Source: Glebionis coronaria (Eukaryota > Streptophyta > Magnoliopsida > Asterales > Asteraceae). From it: a stretch of DNA of 64,000 bases. The notes beneath the pieces were generated by a model. It saw nothing but the letters and a program-made list of their open reading frames with translations, was not told the DNA's origin and made no database searches. Below are positions 12,449 to 27,073 of the stretch, in pieces. The stretch's first letter is position 1. Each line of letters begins with the position of its first letter. The position numbers were made by a program, and so were the translations under genes. The stretch is taken from the NCBI GenBank assembly GCA_025667525.1, contig CM046876.1:536288038-536352037 (forward strand). The letters are read 5' to 3'.

Positions 12449-13853
12449 GTGCAAATTCCCGAGATTGTACTTGAGCCTGCTATACCTAATTATTTTGAGA
12501 CCATACTTGATAAGACTTATGATGAGACTAGTGCCATAGATGAGCCTACATTACTCATTGATGACCCCATTCCCTTTATGACTCTTTCACCTACTCCTCC
12601 AAATGACTTTGTGCTTTCTTCAAATTCTCTTAGTAAGACATGTTTTGATACACCTATTTTTGAGGAGTGTGGAGAACTTAATAATGAGTCCATAGAAGAA
12701 GAACCCTTAATTGACCATACACCTAGGGAATTTGTGAAGTTGGTTTTTAGTGAGAAGGATCCTATACTCTTAGATATTGCTACCTTCTTACTTAAGGAAC
12801 CTTTAGAAGAATCTAATTTGGATGATCATTTAGAAAGTCCACCTCATAAATATTATCCGGATATGGATGAGTTATCTTATGATTCTGACTATTCTTTTAA
12901 TTCTTCCTCGGGATCGGATGAGGATGACTCTCCTATTTTACAAAACCTGACTTTTGAGAATCATGATAAGGCTACTAGTGATTTCTCGGATTCTTTACTC
13001 CTAGTGATGATTTTTGTACCCCGGGTGTTGAGAGATTCCATCACGAGGTTCCTTTTTATGATCTCGTGTTATTGGTTTTCTTAGATGAGCTTAATTACAA
13101 TCATGGTATTGATGAGAGGGCAAATTGAAATTTTTGATATTGATATTGATTTTGAAAACTCGGTTTTTGACAAATTCACATTTGCCTCTTCACCGATTAC
13201 TTTTGATTCTACCATCGATTCTATACAACATATTACTTTTAGTGATGATGATGGTTTTCTTATTCCCGAGATCGATGAGTTTCTTGATATTGACACACCC
13301 ATTGAGTACATTCCCGGGTATATTGATGCGGAGGGAGATATACTTTTTTATAGGATTTACTACATGATGATACTATCCACTCTCTCCCTCCCACCCAACC
13401 CTTTCATAATGCTAAAGAGAACACCGGCCCGGGGGTTCCCATTATTAGTGTTTTGACACCTACTTTTTCACCCCCGATGTCTATTGTTGATTTCATATTT
13501 GAGGGTGATTCTTTTATGGTTGACACCGAGTTGTCTTTCTATCTTCTCATAAAGGGAACGATTATTTGATCCGGGTATACACAATTTTGAGCTATTTAAG
13601 TATCTTACTAATAAAATCAAAGGAAACTTTTTACATACTAAGGATCATTACCTTATGACTATACCCTTCATTGTGCTAGACTTTTGACTAAGGGAAATCC
13701 GTACCTCATATAATTGTTTGCTATTGCGACTTTGGGTTGATTTCCTTTAGAGATGGAAATCATGTATTTGATCCCAATGTACTTTATGGGGTTTTCCTTA
13801 TTTGGGATGTTATTTTATTTTATCATGGAGAGCTTTTCCTTTACGGGTAAGTC
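12449..13853 (+). pseudogene. Athila-C acidic ORF with hydrophobic tail, broken
   Basis: A Glu/Asp/Ser/Pro-rich reading (EEPLIDHTPREF, SDYSFNSSSGSDEDDSPIL, IEIFDIDIDFENSVFDKF) with a frameshift near 13005, a second near 13118 that restores the frame, and several later stops. The last readable part, in another frame near 13745-13850, has a hydrophobic stretch beside NHVFDPN, matching the NYVFDPGG end of the Athila-B ORF. Composition and position match the C-terminal half of the Athila-B protein. No protease motif was found here. Function unknown. Confidence 0.65.
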
Positions 13854-15882
<2,029 letters not shown>

Positions 15883-17598
15883 TGTTAACTGTGTAAACAC
15901 TTACCCTTTTACCACTAAAAACATTAAAACCCAAACCTAAAACATGAATAAAAACATAAAATGTCGGAATTACGCGGGTTGGAATGAAGTTTGAGGGACT
16001 GAAGATGCTCATTTTCCAAGCTCATGGATTAAAGTTGCAAAAGATTCACGTTTTAAAGAAGCCAGAGACTGAAATTGCCAAAGCTGGAAAGTATTCTACT
16101 AGATCTCCATTTGGACCAATAAGAATTCAACAAAGGCCGTCACACGGATTGAGAATTTAATCAATAAACACCAGCTATTAGTATCACAATCCCAACAATG
16201 GTTCTAATTATTAATCCCGACAACACCAGTTGGCCCAATGAGAAAGCGCCATGTGTCCATATTTTTCTCAACCATTTTGAAGACGATCCAGACCATTTCA
16301 GAGAAAGAGTTCAACATGAAGATTGATCTACGAGTCAAGACGAACACGCTGGTATCAACCAGTTACAATGTCGTGGCTTAAAACAAAAACCCCCAATCTC
16401 ACTTACACTCCAAGAACCCTAATCCAGCTGGCAATTTTCTATTGGACGAATTACTAACTTTCACTGAAATCACTGTCACTCTACATTTCCTCAAACCTCA
16501 CCCCCGTTCCTCTCCTCTCCAATAAATACACAACCCCGCTCATCCACACACACACTTTACCTTTAACCGTTTCTCTAAAAAGTAGGACTTGTAACTGAAT
16601 TCAGTTACGAGCTAGGTGTAGTTTGTATCTAGCATAGTTTTTATATCAATACACTTAAAATTGTACCTCAATTCAGTCTATATTCAATAAACTTCCTTCA
16701 TTTACTTCGAATCATTTCAGCTGCTTCAAGTTTTTGATTTTGGTTATGAATTTGTGTTTCTGCTGTTATTTTAGAGTCATGATGTTGTTTAGATAGATTT
16801 GGTTTCATATGTAGATGAATTGTGGTGGAAATTTGGATTTTAGAAAAAGTATTCTTTCGTTTTGAATTATAGAATCAAGCTCTGTTGATTTACAGCTTTG
16901 ATCAATAGAGGTGATGAAGAATAGTAGTTTGTAGATCAATTTTTAGCTTACTTCATCAAAGGTCTTGGCATGGAAGTGTAGGTTACACACCTTTACTATT
17001 TTCTGCATAATCGTAGCATAAACTGTTGTAGTTATTGTTTAGTGTTAATTTCACTAGCAAATTGCTGAATTTTATCTGATATTGTTTGCTGATAATTGAT
17101 AGGTGTGTAAACACCCATCTTTTCTACCACTTAATTACAATAATAACCGGACCAAAACGTGTATTTTATGTCTTTTATGTCGGAATTATGCGTGGTTTGT
17201 GTTTTTGTTGTGATTTAGGACGAAAAGGTGAAAAGTGGAGAAAACACGGACATTCACGGGCATTTACGGACTTTTATTGAAGAAAAGGATGAAAGACGAA
17301 GTCAAGAAGTCAAAAGTGCAAAAAGAACGGAAGTCCACGACCAATTCTGAAGATTTATCGAGGAAAAAGTCAAAAAACGGAAGTTTACCAAAAGCCGAAG
17401 AATTCAAGTCTATTTTATTGAAGAATTTAAAGACGAGTTCGAAGAAATCCCGAAGCCAAAAGTCCCTTAAGTCCAAGTTTAAAGAAGATTAGAACAAAAG
17501 GACTAATAACGTAATTAATGAAGAATTAAGAAGAAAGGGACTTAATCTTGCAATTAACAAGAAATGAAGGAGGGGAGGAAGCTTCCTTAATCCTCCCC

Positions 17599-17606
17599 TA
17601 TAAATA
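17599..17606 (+). promoter_or_regulatory. TATA box of the Athila-B 5' LTR
   Basis: TATAAATA within CCCCTATAAATAGATTAGG, conserved in three Athila LTRs of this window; likely start of the genomic transcript is about 30 bp downstream. Confidence 0.65.
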
Positions 17607-18057
17607 GATTAGGATTATTTATTTTTCATTTTGTTGGCTAATCGTGACAATTAGTCCTTCCACCTTTAATTACCTTGTCAATTTAAATACTTGTCCATTT
17701 AATTACCTTGTCTTGCACCTTAATTACCACTTAATTCAAGTAAGTTTTTCTTTTTAATTCTTGTTAATCTTTATTTTTATCTTGTTAATCTCATTCTTCC
17801 TTTCTTAATCTTTGATTGTTATTGTTTATGTTTATGATCTTGATTTTGGTTGATTTATTTAAGTGGGTTTTGATTATTTTGATTAAGTTTTGTGAGTTTG
17901 ATTGATTTGGATTGATTGTTTATGCTTAATAGTTGTTTATTTGATTGTTTGATTTAATCTTGTGTTTGATTTAGCTTAGTTTTTGTTAGATCCAAGCTAT
18001 TTTTACTTTCCTTGTTCTTCGGCCTTTGGTTTCTGATCATTCCCAGACTCGAGCCCA

Positions 18058-18470
18058 GAATATTCCGAGTAAGGTCTTGGCAGTATTCTCTATTCGGAAT
18101 ATTCGTTATTCTGAATAAGACAGTATTCCGAATAGGCCAAGTCTTTCCGAATAGGGGGATTTTTCCGAATAGGAAGTTTATTCCGAGTAGGACTAAATAT
18201 TCCGAATAGAGGCTGACATTCCGAATAGGGACTTTTATTCCGAATAGGAATAGTATTCCGAATAGACTGGATTTTCCGAATAGGCCAAATATTCCGAGTA
18301 GAACTTTATTCCGAATAGGGACAGATATTCCGGATAGAGGTATTATTCCGAATAGGAGGATTATTCCGAATAGGGTTTTGTTTTCCGAATAGGGAGCTAT
18401 TCCGAATAAGCACCTTTTTCCGCATAGTGACAGTATTCCGAATAGGGGTTTTATTCCGGATAGGGACTTA
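18058..18470. repeat. TTCCGAATAGG array in the Athila-B LTR
   Basis: About 24 degenerate copies of ATTCCGAATAGG with 3-8 bp of variable sequence between. It recurs at 25266-25678 in the 3' LTR, and in Athila-A as a TTCGGAACTT version (7009-7615). Confidence 0.9.
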
Positions 18471-18887
18471 TTATTTTCAGTTTCTTTCATTTTAGCATTT
18501 AATTTCGAGCTTTAATTTTCCTGCCTTTTTACTTAGTCGCACTTTAAGTTTATTGCCTTAGATTTATTTTAGCTTTGCCTTGATTTAGTTTTAGTTGCAT
18601 TTTAAGTTTGCCTTAGTTAGATTTAAGTTTGCGTTATTTACATTATTGCCCTTTAATTTTAGTCTTGCTTTTAAATACTTGCACTTTACTTTAAGATAGA
18701 CTTAGATTTACTTTAATTGCCCATTTTCTTTAATTGTTTTGCACATTTTATTTTAAACACTACAACGACACATCTTTGTTCCACCAAAAACAACAGAGTC
18801 ACACATTAAACTCAAGTTTTTCAATTCGATTAGACCAACACAACGAACTTTAAGTTTTATACGGGGTGTCAAAAGCCTTGTATCAAA

Positions 18888-18905
18888 TGGCGCCGCTGCC
18901 GGCTC
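18888..18905 (+). promoter_or_regulatory. Athila-B primer-binding site
   Basis: TGGCGCCGCTGCCGGCTC, two bases after the LTR; resembles the tRNA-Asp primer site of Athila elements. Confidence 0.88.
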
Positions 18906-19130
18906 TTTTCGTAAAGATCAACAGTTTTCTGTGAGAGACACGTTGCTTTTTGGGATCCGTTCACTTGTGAACGTTATTTTTCTTGCTTAAAAAATTCAAA
19001 AAATCATAAAAATTAAAAAATTGATAAAAAAAACCATAAAAATTAAAATTTTCAAAAATCCAAAAAGATTTTATTTTTATTGTGTATATATATTGTCTTT
19101 GTGTTTGGTTTTGTTTTCTTTTGCATTTTC

Positions 19131-22100
19131 ATGTGTATGCGTACTAGATCTTCCAATTATCAAGAGCCCGAGCCTCAAGAAGATTTAAGTATGGCAGGTG
19201 TTAACAACAATAATCAACCACCGCACCTCAATAATAATAATAACAACAATGCTCTTCCACAGCCCGATCTTCGGACCATGGAGGAACTTTGTCAACCAAC
19301 AATGTTTGGACGAGGAGGACCGATTGCGCCGATGCAAATCAACGCTCCTGAGTTTTCGTTGAAGCACCACATGATTCAGCAAGTGCAAACTAACCCATTC
19401 CGTAGATTGCCTGATGATGATGCCAACAAACACCTCGACAAGTTCATTACAATCACCCAAAGCATGAAGTTGGCTGGTGCCACAATGGATGAACTTCGCC
19501 TACAACTCTTCCCACACACCTTATTACATCATGCCGAGAAATGGTTTGATCGTCTCCCGAAGAATTCTATTCACACTTGGGATGATATGACTCAACGCTT
19601 TTTGTCGCGCTACTTTCCACCATCCATGGTCACGAGCCTTCGTAATCAGATCAGCGGTTTCATGCAAGATCCCGATGAATCTATTTTTGACGCTTGGGAG
19701 AGATATAATGTCTTGATCGACCGTTGTCCAAACCACAACATGCTTCCCGTCACATTGATTGATACTTTCTACAACGGATTGACTTTTCGAGATCGTGATA
19801 CGATTAATGCAGCCGCCGGTGGCACATTCATGAAAAGGAGACCCGAGGAGTGTAGAGAGTTAATTGAGAACATGACTACTCACCACAAGAACTGGGATTC
19901 CTCTGCTTCTTCTAGGAACAACCCGAGAGTCAATGTTTCCTCAACCTCAGCAAACCCTGAGATGACCGAACTCACCCGCATGATGGCTGAAATGAGCAAA
20001 AGTATTACGCTTCTCGCTTCAAACCAACAACAACAACAAGTTAAAGCGGTTGCTAATCCCTATGAAACATGTGGCGGTCCTCACTCATACACCGATTGTC
20101 CTTCGACACAAGGAAATCCGGAAAATGTGTATGCTACTTAAGGTAATTATTCACCGGAAAATTACCAAGCTAGACAACAAGGGGATAGAAATCTGCTGAG
20201 TTATCGATCCAACAATTACCTTTCACCCGGTTTTTCTCCTCAAAACCAAAATCCCGCCAACAACTACAATAGAAGCAACCAAATCCCACCTCGTGCTTCT
20301 AACCCTTATCAACCACCCACCCAACAACACCCACCCATTAATCCCGATGTTGACACCATCATGAGAACTCAAGGTGAGCAAATCAAGAATTTACAGAGCC
20401 AAATAATCAATTTGAAAGGAGATATCTTAAAGCAAGGAAATGAAATCAGAACTGAGGTTCGTGATAATCTTCAATCCTCCTTCATCACTCAAACTACTGA
20501 ATTAAAGAATCTATTGGCTAGTTTCTTGCCCGAAGCTCAACCTTCTTCGTCTTCGGGTTCTCTACCTTCAAACACCGTCACAAATCCGCAAGCTAATGTG
20601 AGTGCTATAACTACGCGTAGTGGAATTACCATTGTCAATCCACCTGACCCACCACCATCATCTACACCTCCTCCACCACCATATATCCCTACTCCTCCTA
20701 CACCTAGTGTTAGTACACCATTACCGTCTCCGCCTCGTCATGACGATGTATCTCGAAAGGACCCTTCAACATCACAACCTTCACCTAACCCTTATCAACC
20801 TAGAATCCCATACCCTTCTCGCATAGGCAAGACCAATGATCTAACCAAGAATGACTGCCAAGTATCGAAATATGTGGATATGCTATCTAAAATGACCATC
20901 AACATTAGCCTTGTTGAAGCACTTTGCCACATGCCGAAATTTGTCAAAGCATTCAAGGAATTGCTTAGCAAGAAAGAGAAGCTGATTGAACTCGCCAACA
21001 CACGCTTAAATGAAAACTGCTCTGCAGTTCTTCTTAGAGAACTTCCGGAAAAGCTTGGAGATCCCGGTCGTTTTGTGTTGCCTTGCGTGTTCAACAAAAC
21101 TGAAGAATTTACTGCCCTTGCTGATCTCGGGGCTAGTATAAATTTGATGCCACTGAGTGTTTGGAAAACACTATCATTACCCGACCTCATTCCAACAAAG
21201 ATGACTCTCGAACTTGCAAATCGCACTCTCGCTTACCCCGTTGGTATAGCCGAAGACGTGTTTATCAAAGTTGGCACATTTACTTTCCCGGTCGATTTTG
21301 TAGTAGTTGATTATGAAATGGACCCTCGTATTCCTTTAATACTTGGTCGGCCATTCTTGAGAACCGGACGAGCTTTAGTGGATGTGGCCGAAGGTGAGTT
21401 AATCTTACGAGTCGGGGATGATTCAAAAGTTTTTAAAATGGGGAAGCTTACAGGCAAATCCTTTGAAGGCCGAGAATCAGTGAATATGATTAATGTGCTT
21501 GATGACTTTACCGTCTATGACAATCCTCTATTCGATTTTTCCATCGATAACCTACTCTTTGAAGATAATGTGGATGATTCTCTCCCTACTTTGGACGCTT
21601 CTCCCATTTATGATTCTCAACCGGTCTTCGATGCTTATGATGATGATTCTAGCTCAGACTCAGATGATTTTGATTGTACTTCTGAGTATCCCGAGCTGCC
21701 CACTTTCGATGATTTTGATGAGGCTGATACTCTATCGAGCGATTCTTCACATGATGAAGATCCTCCGTCATCACTCGATCCTACTTTGGACGAATATTCA
21801 TTTGAGGAAGATTTCTCTGAATTTCTCAACACATACTTCCCTCATGAGAGTGATGCTCCTCCTTTGGACTTTGAAGATTATCGTCTTGATCCTACTTTGG
21901 ATTTGACGAGCATTTTGTCCAAGGAGAAGAAACCGGTCGACACCGAAATCCGTTGCACTTATGATTTGACACGTCTTTGTCTTCCTTCTGAGGACGAGGT
22001 TGTGCTTCTTTGCGGATCTTCTTCACACTCGGCTGAGCCTGAGTGCTATTTTCCCTTGAAGGAAAAGGTGTTCGACCCCGGTATTGAAGTCTTTAAGCCA

Positions 22101-22319
22101 TCTCAGTATCCACCTGATGAAATAAAAGGAAAAATCTTTGGAAATCTTGAAGACATGCTTGCACCACTTCACCCTTGCTCCCACCGTGCTCCATCACTGC
22201 TTAAGGGAACCTTGCCTACTCTTCTTTGGCTTGCCTTGTTCGCCTTAAGCTTGTGTTATTTGCTCGATGAAAACTATGTCTTCGATCCTGGTGGATTTGT
22301 TTCATGCTACTTCCGTTGA
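19131..22319 (+). pseudogene. Athila-B gag-protease ORF with one internal stop
   Basis: The chosen start is ATG 19131 (MCMRTRSS; a second ATG lies at 19137); the frame opens slightly upstream only from a TTG. Regions: Asn-rich N terminus (residues 20-40), Gag core (about 60-250), a zinc-knuckle relic YETCGGPHSYTDC whose first Cys is Tyr, TAA at 20139-20141, then Pro-rich linker (about 505-550), retroviral-type aspartic protease with LADLGASINLMPLSVW and LILGRPFL (about 660-760), an Asp/Ser-rich region (about 795-915) and a C-terminal hydrophobic segment (LWLALFALSLCYLL). At the stop, Athila-A has TAC, so one base change separates it from an open frame of about 1062 codons. There is no polymerase domain. 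Confidence 0.9.
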
Positions 22320-24314
22320 TGATCAAGGTCGAGTCAGGCTCACGACTCGGTTAACAAAACTCAAGCGCTTCTTGGGAGGCAACCCATGCATCTATCTTTT
22401 CGCTTTCTTTACCATAAGTGTAGGGGAGACCCTTTGGTTTGTTTTCCTCTCCTCACTTCTTAATCAGGGATTCGAGCTTTAATGATCCACTCTTGATGAT
22501 TCTTGACGACCCGTGATTCCATGTTCTACTTCTTCCCGGTTCTATCCTAAACTCTTTTCGATTCACTATTTTATATTTTCTCAATATTAAAATAGGAATC
22601 TCTTTAGTTGTCTTTTCCTTAGCGGAATTTAAACAATGTGCACAATGTCCTAAGTGTAGGGGAGTTTACTCCAACATGCTTAAACATGTAGGGGGACTTC
22701 TATCGAATTTAAGTGGTCTTTTCCTTGTATTTGTCCTCATTTTAACCGGAAAATCAATTTTTCGACATTTTTCAAAATTTTTGATCTATTTTGGCCTATT
22801 AGTTTTTCCCTTTGTATAGTTATTTTCTTTCTTTATTAGAATAAATGTTTAATAAGTGGTTTTAATTCTCAAACGTTGTGAATCTTTTGACTCAATCCGA
22901 GTTTACTCTAGCTAGTATCCTTAACGTGTTTAAATCAAGTTTTTGCTAGGCTTTTATATAGGGAGCTATAAAACGCGAAAGTCTTAACTCTCACGGGTTA
23001 AGAACAAGAACTTTTCGCAAGTTCCTATAATTGATCCTAGAGAGTCGTTTATCAAGGGAACTTTAAAATGTGATTTCTAAAACTTGAAAAAGTCTAAGAA
23101 TTTGCAAGATCCTATAGGCGACTCGAAAACCCAAAACTTTGATTTAATAGGCTAAGCATCCACGAGTCTCATTACTTGAGATTTTAAACTATGGAGAACG
23201 AGAGATGATAGAGCCAATTATAAGTTTGGTATTCTTTCGTGAATTTATGTGAGTTAATTATAAGCCTATTCTCCCATCGCTTGCTAATAAATTTATCTGC
23301 TAATAAATAAGGTTGTACGATTTGAAAAGTTACTTAGCTTCTAGCCCCAGATCGTTTAAAAGTTGCTCGGTATGGATTAGAGTTCATAGCCAAGGCATAA
23401 CTTATTGAAGCGGGACGCGAAGATTGGCGAGTCCGAAAAGGCCCTAACAAGGCATGAGGGCTATATTTTGTTGCTAAAGATCCAAAGTGATGTGAAGAAT
23501 CATTTATCGAAAATCAATATGAAGGATCGAGACACACGACGTAAAGCAAAACTCCCCAAAAGTCATGGAGAAGTGTATCCGAAAAGACCCTAACAAGGTA
23601 TGAGGATAAATAGATCCAAGTCATAAAAGGAGGCGGATCGTTGTATATCAAAGTCCAAAATAAAGATTGGAGAAAAATGAAGAAGTCGTGGTCCAAGTAT
23701 GAATCTCTCAAAACTTCAAGTGAAGAAATTCCTATATGAAGAGAAGACCATTATTTCATGAACGTCTCTCAAGATTTGAAGTATGAAGTCGCTGCCAAAT
23801 ATCGGTCCGAGAAAGGTCTCAAATCGCGAAACGAGTTATGCCAAGATATGAACTTTATGAGGTCCCGAGAAGCAGTTTTAAAAGATTTGGTCCTTTAGCT
23901 AACTATTGATTAAATCGTTCACTTTATTTTCAGACTAAATAACTATCGAAATAAGTCAAACAATGCATCCTCGTGATGATTCAAGACAATAATAAAATAT
24001 AAGAGATACCCCTAGGAATAAGGGAGTCTAAGTGAATAATTGGCCCACATTAGTTCGTGTTAGTCTACTAACTTATAATAACAATGATCTCGTTTTTAAG
24101 CTTGGTTTGGAGAAAGTGAAAACTTGAGGATGATGATTATTCATGACAATTTCCAAAACCCAAGGTATGCTTTTGATTTATTTATTTTGTATGTCTTTAA
24201 TTTTCTATCTCTTTAATAAAGGCCAACGTGGATTAATTATGATGAAAAGTGTAATCTTACTTTGTAACTAATGCATTGCATGAGGACATTGCAATGGTCA
24301 AGTGTAGGGGATTT
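22320..24314 (+). other. Athila-B 3' non-coding region and polypurine tract
   Basis: Contains AAGCGCTTCTTGGGAGGCAA near 22360, a signature of Athila 3' regions. AAGTGTAGGGGA-type purine runs recur near 22421, 22656, 22688 and 24301; the last, TCAAGTGTAGGGGATT, abuts the 3' LTR and is the likely plus-strand primer. No coding sequence recognised. Confidence 0.8.
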
Positions 24315-26093
24315 GATAGGTGTGTAAACACCCATCTTTTCTACCACATAATTACAATAATAACCGGACCAAAACGTGTATTTTATGTCTTTTATGTCGG
24401 AATTATGCGTGGTTTGTGTTTTTGTTGTGATTTAGGACGAAAAGGTGAAAAGTGGAGAAAACACGGACATTCACGGGCATTTACGGACTTTTATTGAAGA
24501 AAAGGATGAAAGACGAAGTCAAGAAGTCAAAAGTGCAAAAAGAACGGAAGTCCACGACCAATTCTAAAGATTTATCGAGGAAAAAGTCAAAAGACGGAAG
24601 TTTACCAAAAGCCGAAGAATTCAAGTCTATTTTATTGAAGAATTTAAAGACGAGTTCGAAGAAATCCCGAAGCCAAAAGTCCCTTAAGTCCAAGTTTAAA
24701 GAAGATTAGAAGAAAAGGACTAATGACGTAATTAATGAAGAATTAAGAAGAAAAGGACTTAATCTTGCAATTAACAAGAAATGAAGGAGGGGAGGAAGCT
24801 TCCTTAATCCTCCCCTATAAATAGATTAGGATTATTTATTTTTCATTTTGTTGGCTAATCGTGACAATTAGTCCTTCCACCTTTAATTACCTTGTCAATT
24901 TAAATACTTGTCCATTTAATTACCTTGTCTTGCACCTTAATTACCATTTAATTCAAGTAAGTTTTTCTTTTTAATTCTTGTTAATCTTTATTTTTATCTT
25001 GTTAATCTCATTCTTCCTTTCTTAATCTTTGATTGTTATTGTTTATGTTTATGATCTTGATTTTGGTTGATTTATTTAAGTGGGTTTTGATTAAGTTTTG
25101 TGAGTTTGATTGATTTGGATTGATTGTTTATGCTTAATAGTTGTTTATTTGATTGTTTGATTTAATCTTGTGTTTGATTTAGCTTAGTTTTTGTTAGATC
25201 CGAGCTATTTTTACTTTCCTTGTTCTTCGGCCTTTGGTTTCTGATCATTCCCAGACTCGAGCCCAGAATATTCCGAGTAAGGTCTTGGCAGTATTCTCTA
25301 TTCGGAATATTCGTTATTCCGAATAAGACAGTATTCCGAATAGGCCAAGTCTTTCCGAATAGGGGGATTTTTCCGAATAGGAAGTTTATTCCGAGTAGGA
25401 CTAAATATTCTGAATAGAGGCTGACATTCCGAATAGGGACTTTTATTCCGAATAGGAATAGTATTCCGAATAGACTGGATTTTCTGAATAGGCCAAATAT
25501 TCCGAGTAGAACTTTATTCCGAATAGGGACAGATATTCCGGATAGAGGTATTATTCCGAATAGGAGGATTATTCCGAATAGGGTTTTGTTTTCCGAATAG
25601 GGAGCTATTCCGAATAAGCACCTTTTTCCGCATAGTGACAGTATTCCGAATAGGGGTTTTATTCCGGATAGGGACTTATTATTTTCAGTTTCATTCATTT
25701 TAGCATTTAATTTCGAGCTTTAATTTTCCTGCCTTTTTACTTAGTCGCACTTTAAGTTTATTGCCTTAGATTTATTTTAGCTTTGCCTTGATTTAGTTTT
25801 AGTTGCATTTTAAGTTTTCCTTAGTTAGATTTAAGTTTGCGTTATTTACATTATTGCCCTTTAATTTTAGTCTTGCTTTTAAATACTTGCACTTTACTTT
25901 AAGATAGACTTAGATTTACTTTAATTGCCCATTTTCTTTAATTGTTTTGCACATTTTATTTTAAACACTACAACGACACATCTTTGTTCCACCAAAAACA
26001 ACAGAGTCACACATTAAACTCAAGTTTTTCAATTCGATTAGACCAACACAACGAACTTTAATTTTTATACGGGGTGTCAAAAGCCTTGTATCA
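24315..26093 (+). repeat. Athila-B 3' LTR (1779 bp)
   Basis: TGATAGG...TTGTATCA, nearly identical to the 5' LTR; TATA box at 24816-24823. A short gap relative to the 5' copy lies near 25087. Confidence 0.95.
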
Positions 26094-26284
26094 ATAATCT
26101 GTTTTCATTAATCTTCCATTAGAATATCAATTTGCTTTATTAATTTTTCATCCTAGCTGTTTGAGTGGTGTTTGGATTAGTGTAGTTTGGATTATCTGTT
26201 TGAGTTTATTGCTGGTGTTGTTTACAGCCTTTTTAAGCAAATTTAGAGTCATTGTTTTGAGCAATAAAAGTCAATCCTTCATAG

Positions 26285-26620
26285 TAGGGATGAGCACAGT
26301 ACCAGTCCCATCCTGAATTAGTGGTACCGATTATTTCCCGAGCATAAATTTATGGTACCGGTACCGTACCGAACGAGATTCGGGTATCGGTATCGGTACG
26401 AGAATCGATATCGGTACCGGGAAATCAGGATTTTCCCGTTCTTTTACAGGAATTTCCCGATTTGGTACCGGTCCCGCCCCGAATTAGTGGTCCCGAATTT
26501 GTTTCACCTTATTTTGTAGTCCTGGTACCGTACCGAACGGGATTCAAGTATCGGGAATCGGTACGGTTTCGGGAACAGTTCGGGTTCAATTCGGGATTCG
26601 GGTCGAAATGCTTATCCCTA
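26285..26620. mobile_element. hAT-1: hAT-type MITE, 336 bp
   Basis: Terminal inverted repeats TAGGGATGAGCA and TGCTTATCCCTA (one mismatch), flanked by an 8-bp duplication CTTCATAG at 26277-26284 and 26621-26628, the size made by hAT transposases. The inside is rich in GGTACCG, TTCCCG and CGGGT. No transposase. It lies in the Athila-C LTR. Confidence 0.92.
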
Positions 26621-27073
26621 CTTCATAGTCAAACACGCAATTAGCATGAAAACAGTCTGGGTCAAATTTGTAGCTTAAACAACCATTTTCAATTGCATTT
26701 TTCTTGTAGCTTATTAAGAGTTAGGTTGTGTAGCTTAGCATTCTAAGTAGCCTATACTAGTGCTAAGAAGTTTATAGTTTCAAGTTTTCATCATATCTTA
26801 ATAGGTTAGCTTATATTTAGCTTCAAAAGTAGCCTTTCACAACAGCTTTTCATCACACTTTCTATTAGCTTATTTATAGTTTTCTAGCTTATTCCCTTTT
26901 ATAATAGTTGCTTATAATCATTACAAAATTCATTTTCAGTCATTAGATTTAATTTTGAAAAAAAGTCAAAAAGTCAAAGTGCTTATCAGATAAGCTGTAA
27001 CATCCCGCCTAATCAGACCACAATATTGTCCGCTTTGCCCGCAAGCTCACTGCTTTGCTTTGTGGCCCTCTTG

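Larger units (their letters stand above)
17097..18885 (+). repeat. Athila-B 5' LTR (1789 bp)
   Basis: TGATAGG...TTGTATCA. TATA box at 17599-17606. At 18058-18470 about 24 copies of TATTCCGAATAGG spaced 15-20 bp. The minus-strand ORF of 178 codons across this array (repeated LFGI) is a by-product of the repeat. Confidence 0.95.
17097..26093 (+). mobile_element. Athila-B: complete non-autonomous gypsy element
   Basis: A full 9.0-kb element with LTRs 17097-18885 and 24315-26093, flanked by the 5-bp duplication ATAAT (17092-17096 and 26094-26098). Termini are TGATA...TATCA. Order: LTR, tRNA-Asp-type primer site, gag-protease ORF, non-coding 3' region, polypurine tract, LTR. There is no reverse transcriptase, RNase H or integrase and little room for them: the ORF stops at 22319 and the typical Athila 3' sequence (AAGCGCTTCTTGGGAGGCAA near 22360) follows at once. 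By eye the two LTRs differ at about 15 bases plus one 9- to 10-bp gap over 1.78 kb, so the insertion is recent. Confidence 0.95.

Noticed and set aside
17086..17492. Repeated small ORFs (DRCVNTHLFYHLITII, MEKTRTFTGIYG) in Athila LTRs
   Set aside because: They lie in LTR U3 upstream of the TATA box and are conserved only because LTRs are copies.
17954..18490. 178-codon minus-strand ORF with LFGI repeats (again at 25162-25698)
   Set aside because: It arises from the TTCCGAATAGG array in the LTR; the repeated peptide mirrors the DNA repeat, and there is no domain or leader.
20361..22319. Protease-containing ORF of Athila-B as a separate gene starting at 20361
   Set aside because: The frame is continuous with gag apart from one TAA at 20139, and Athila-A shows a sense codon there, so it is one ORF.
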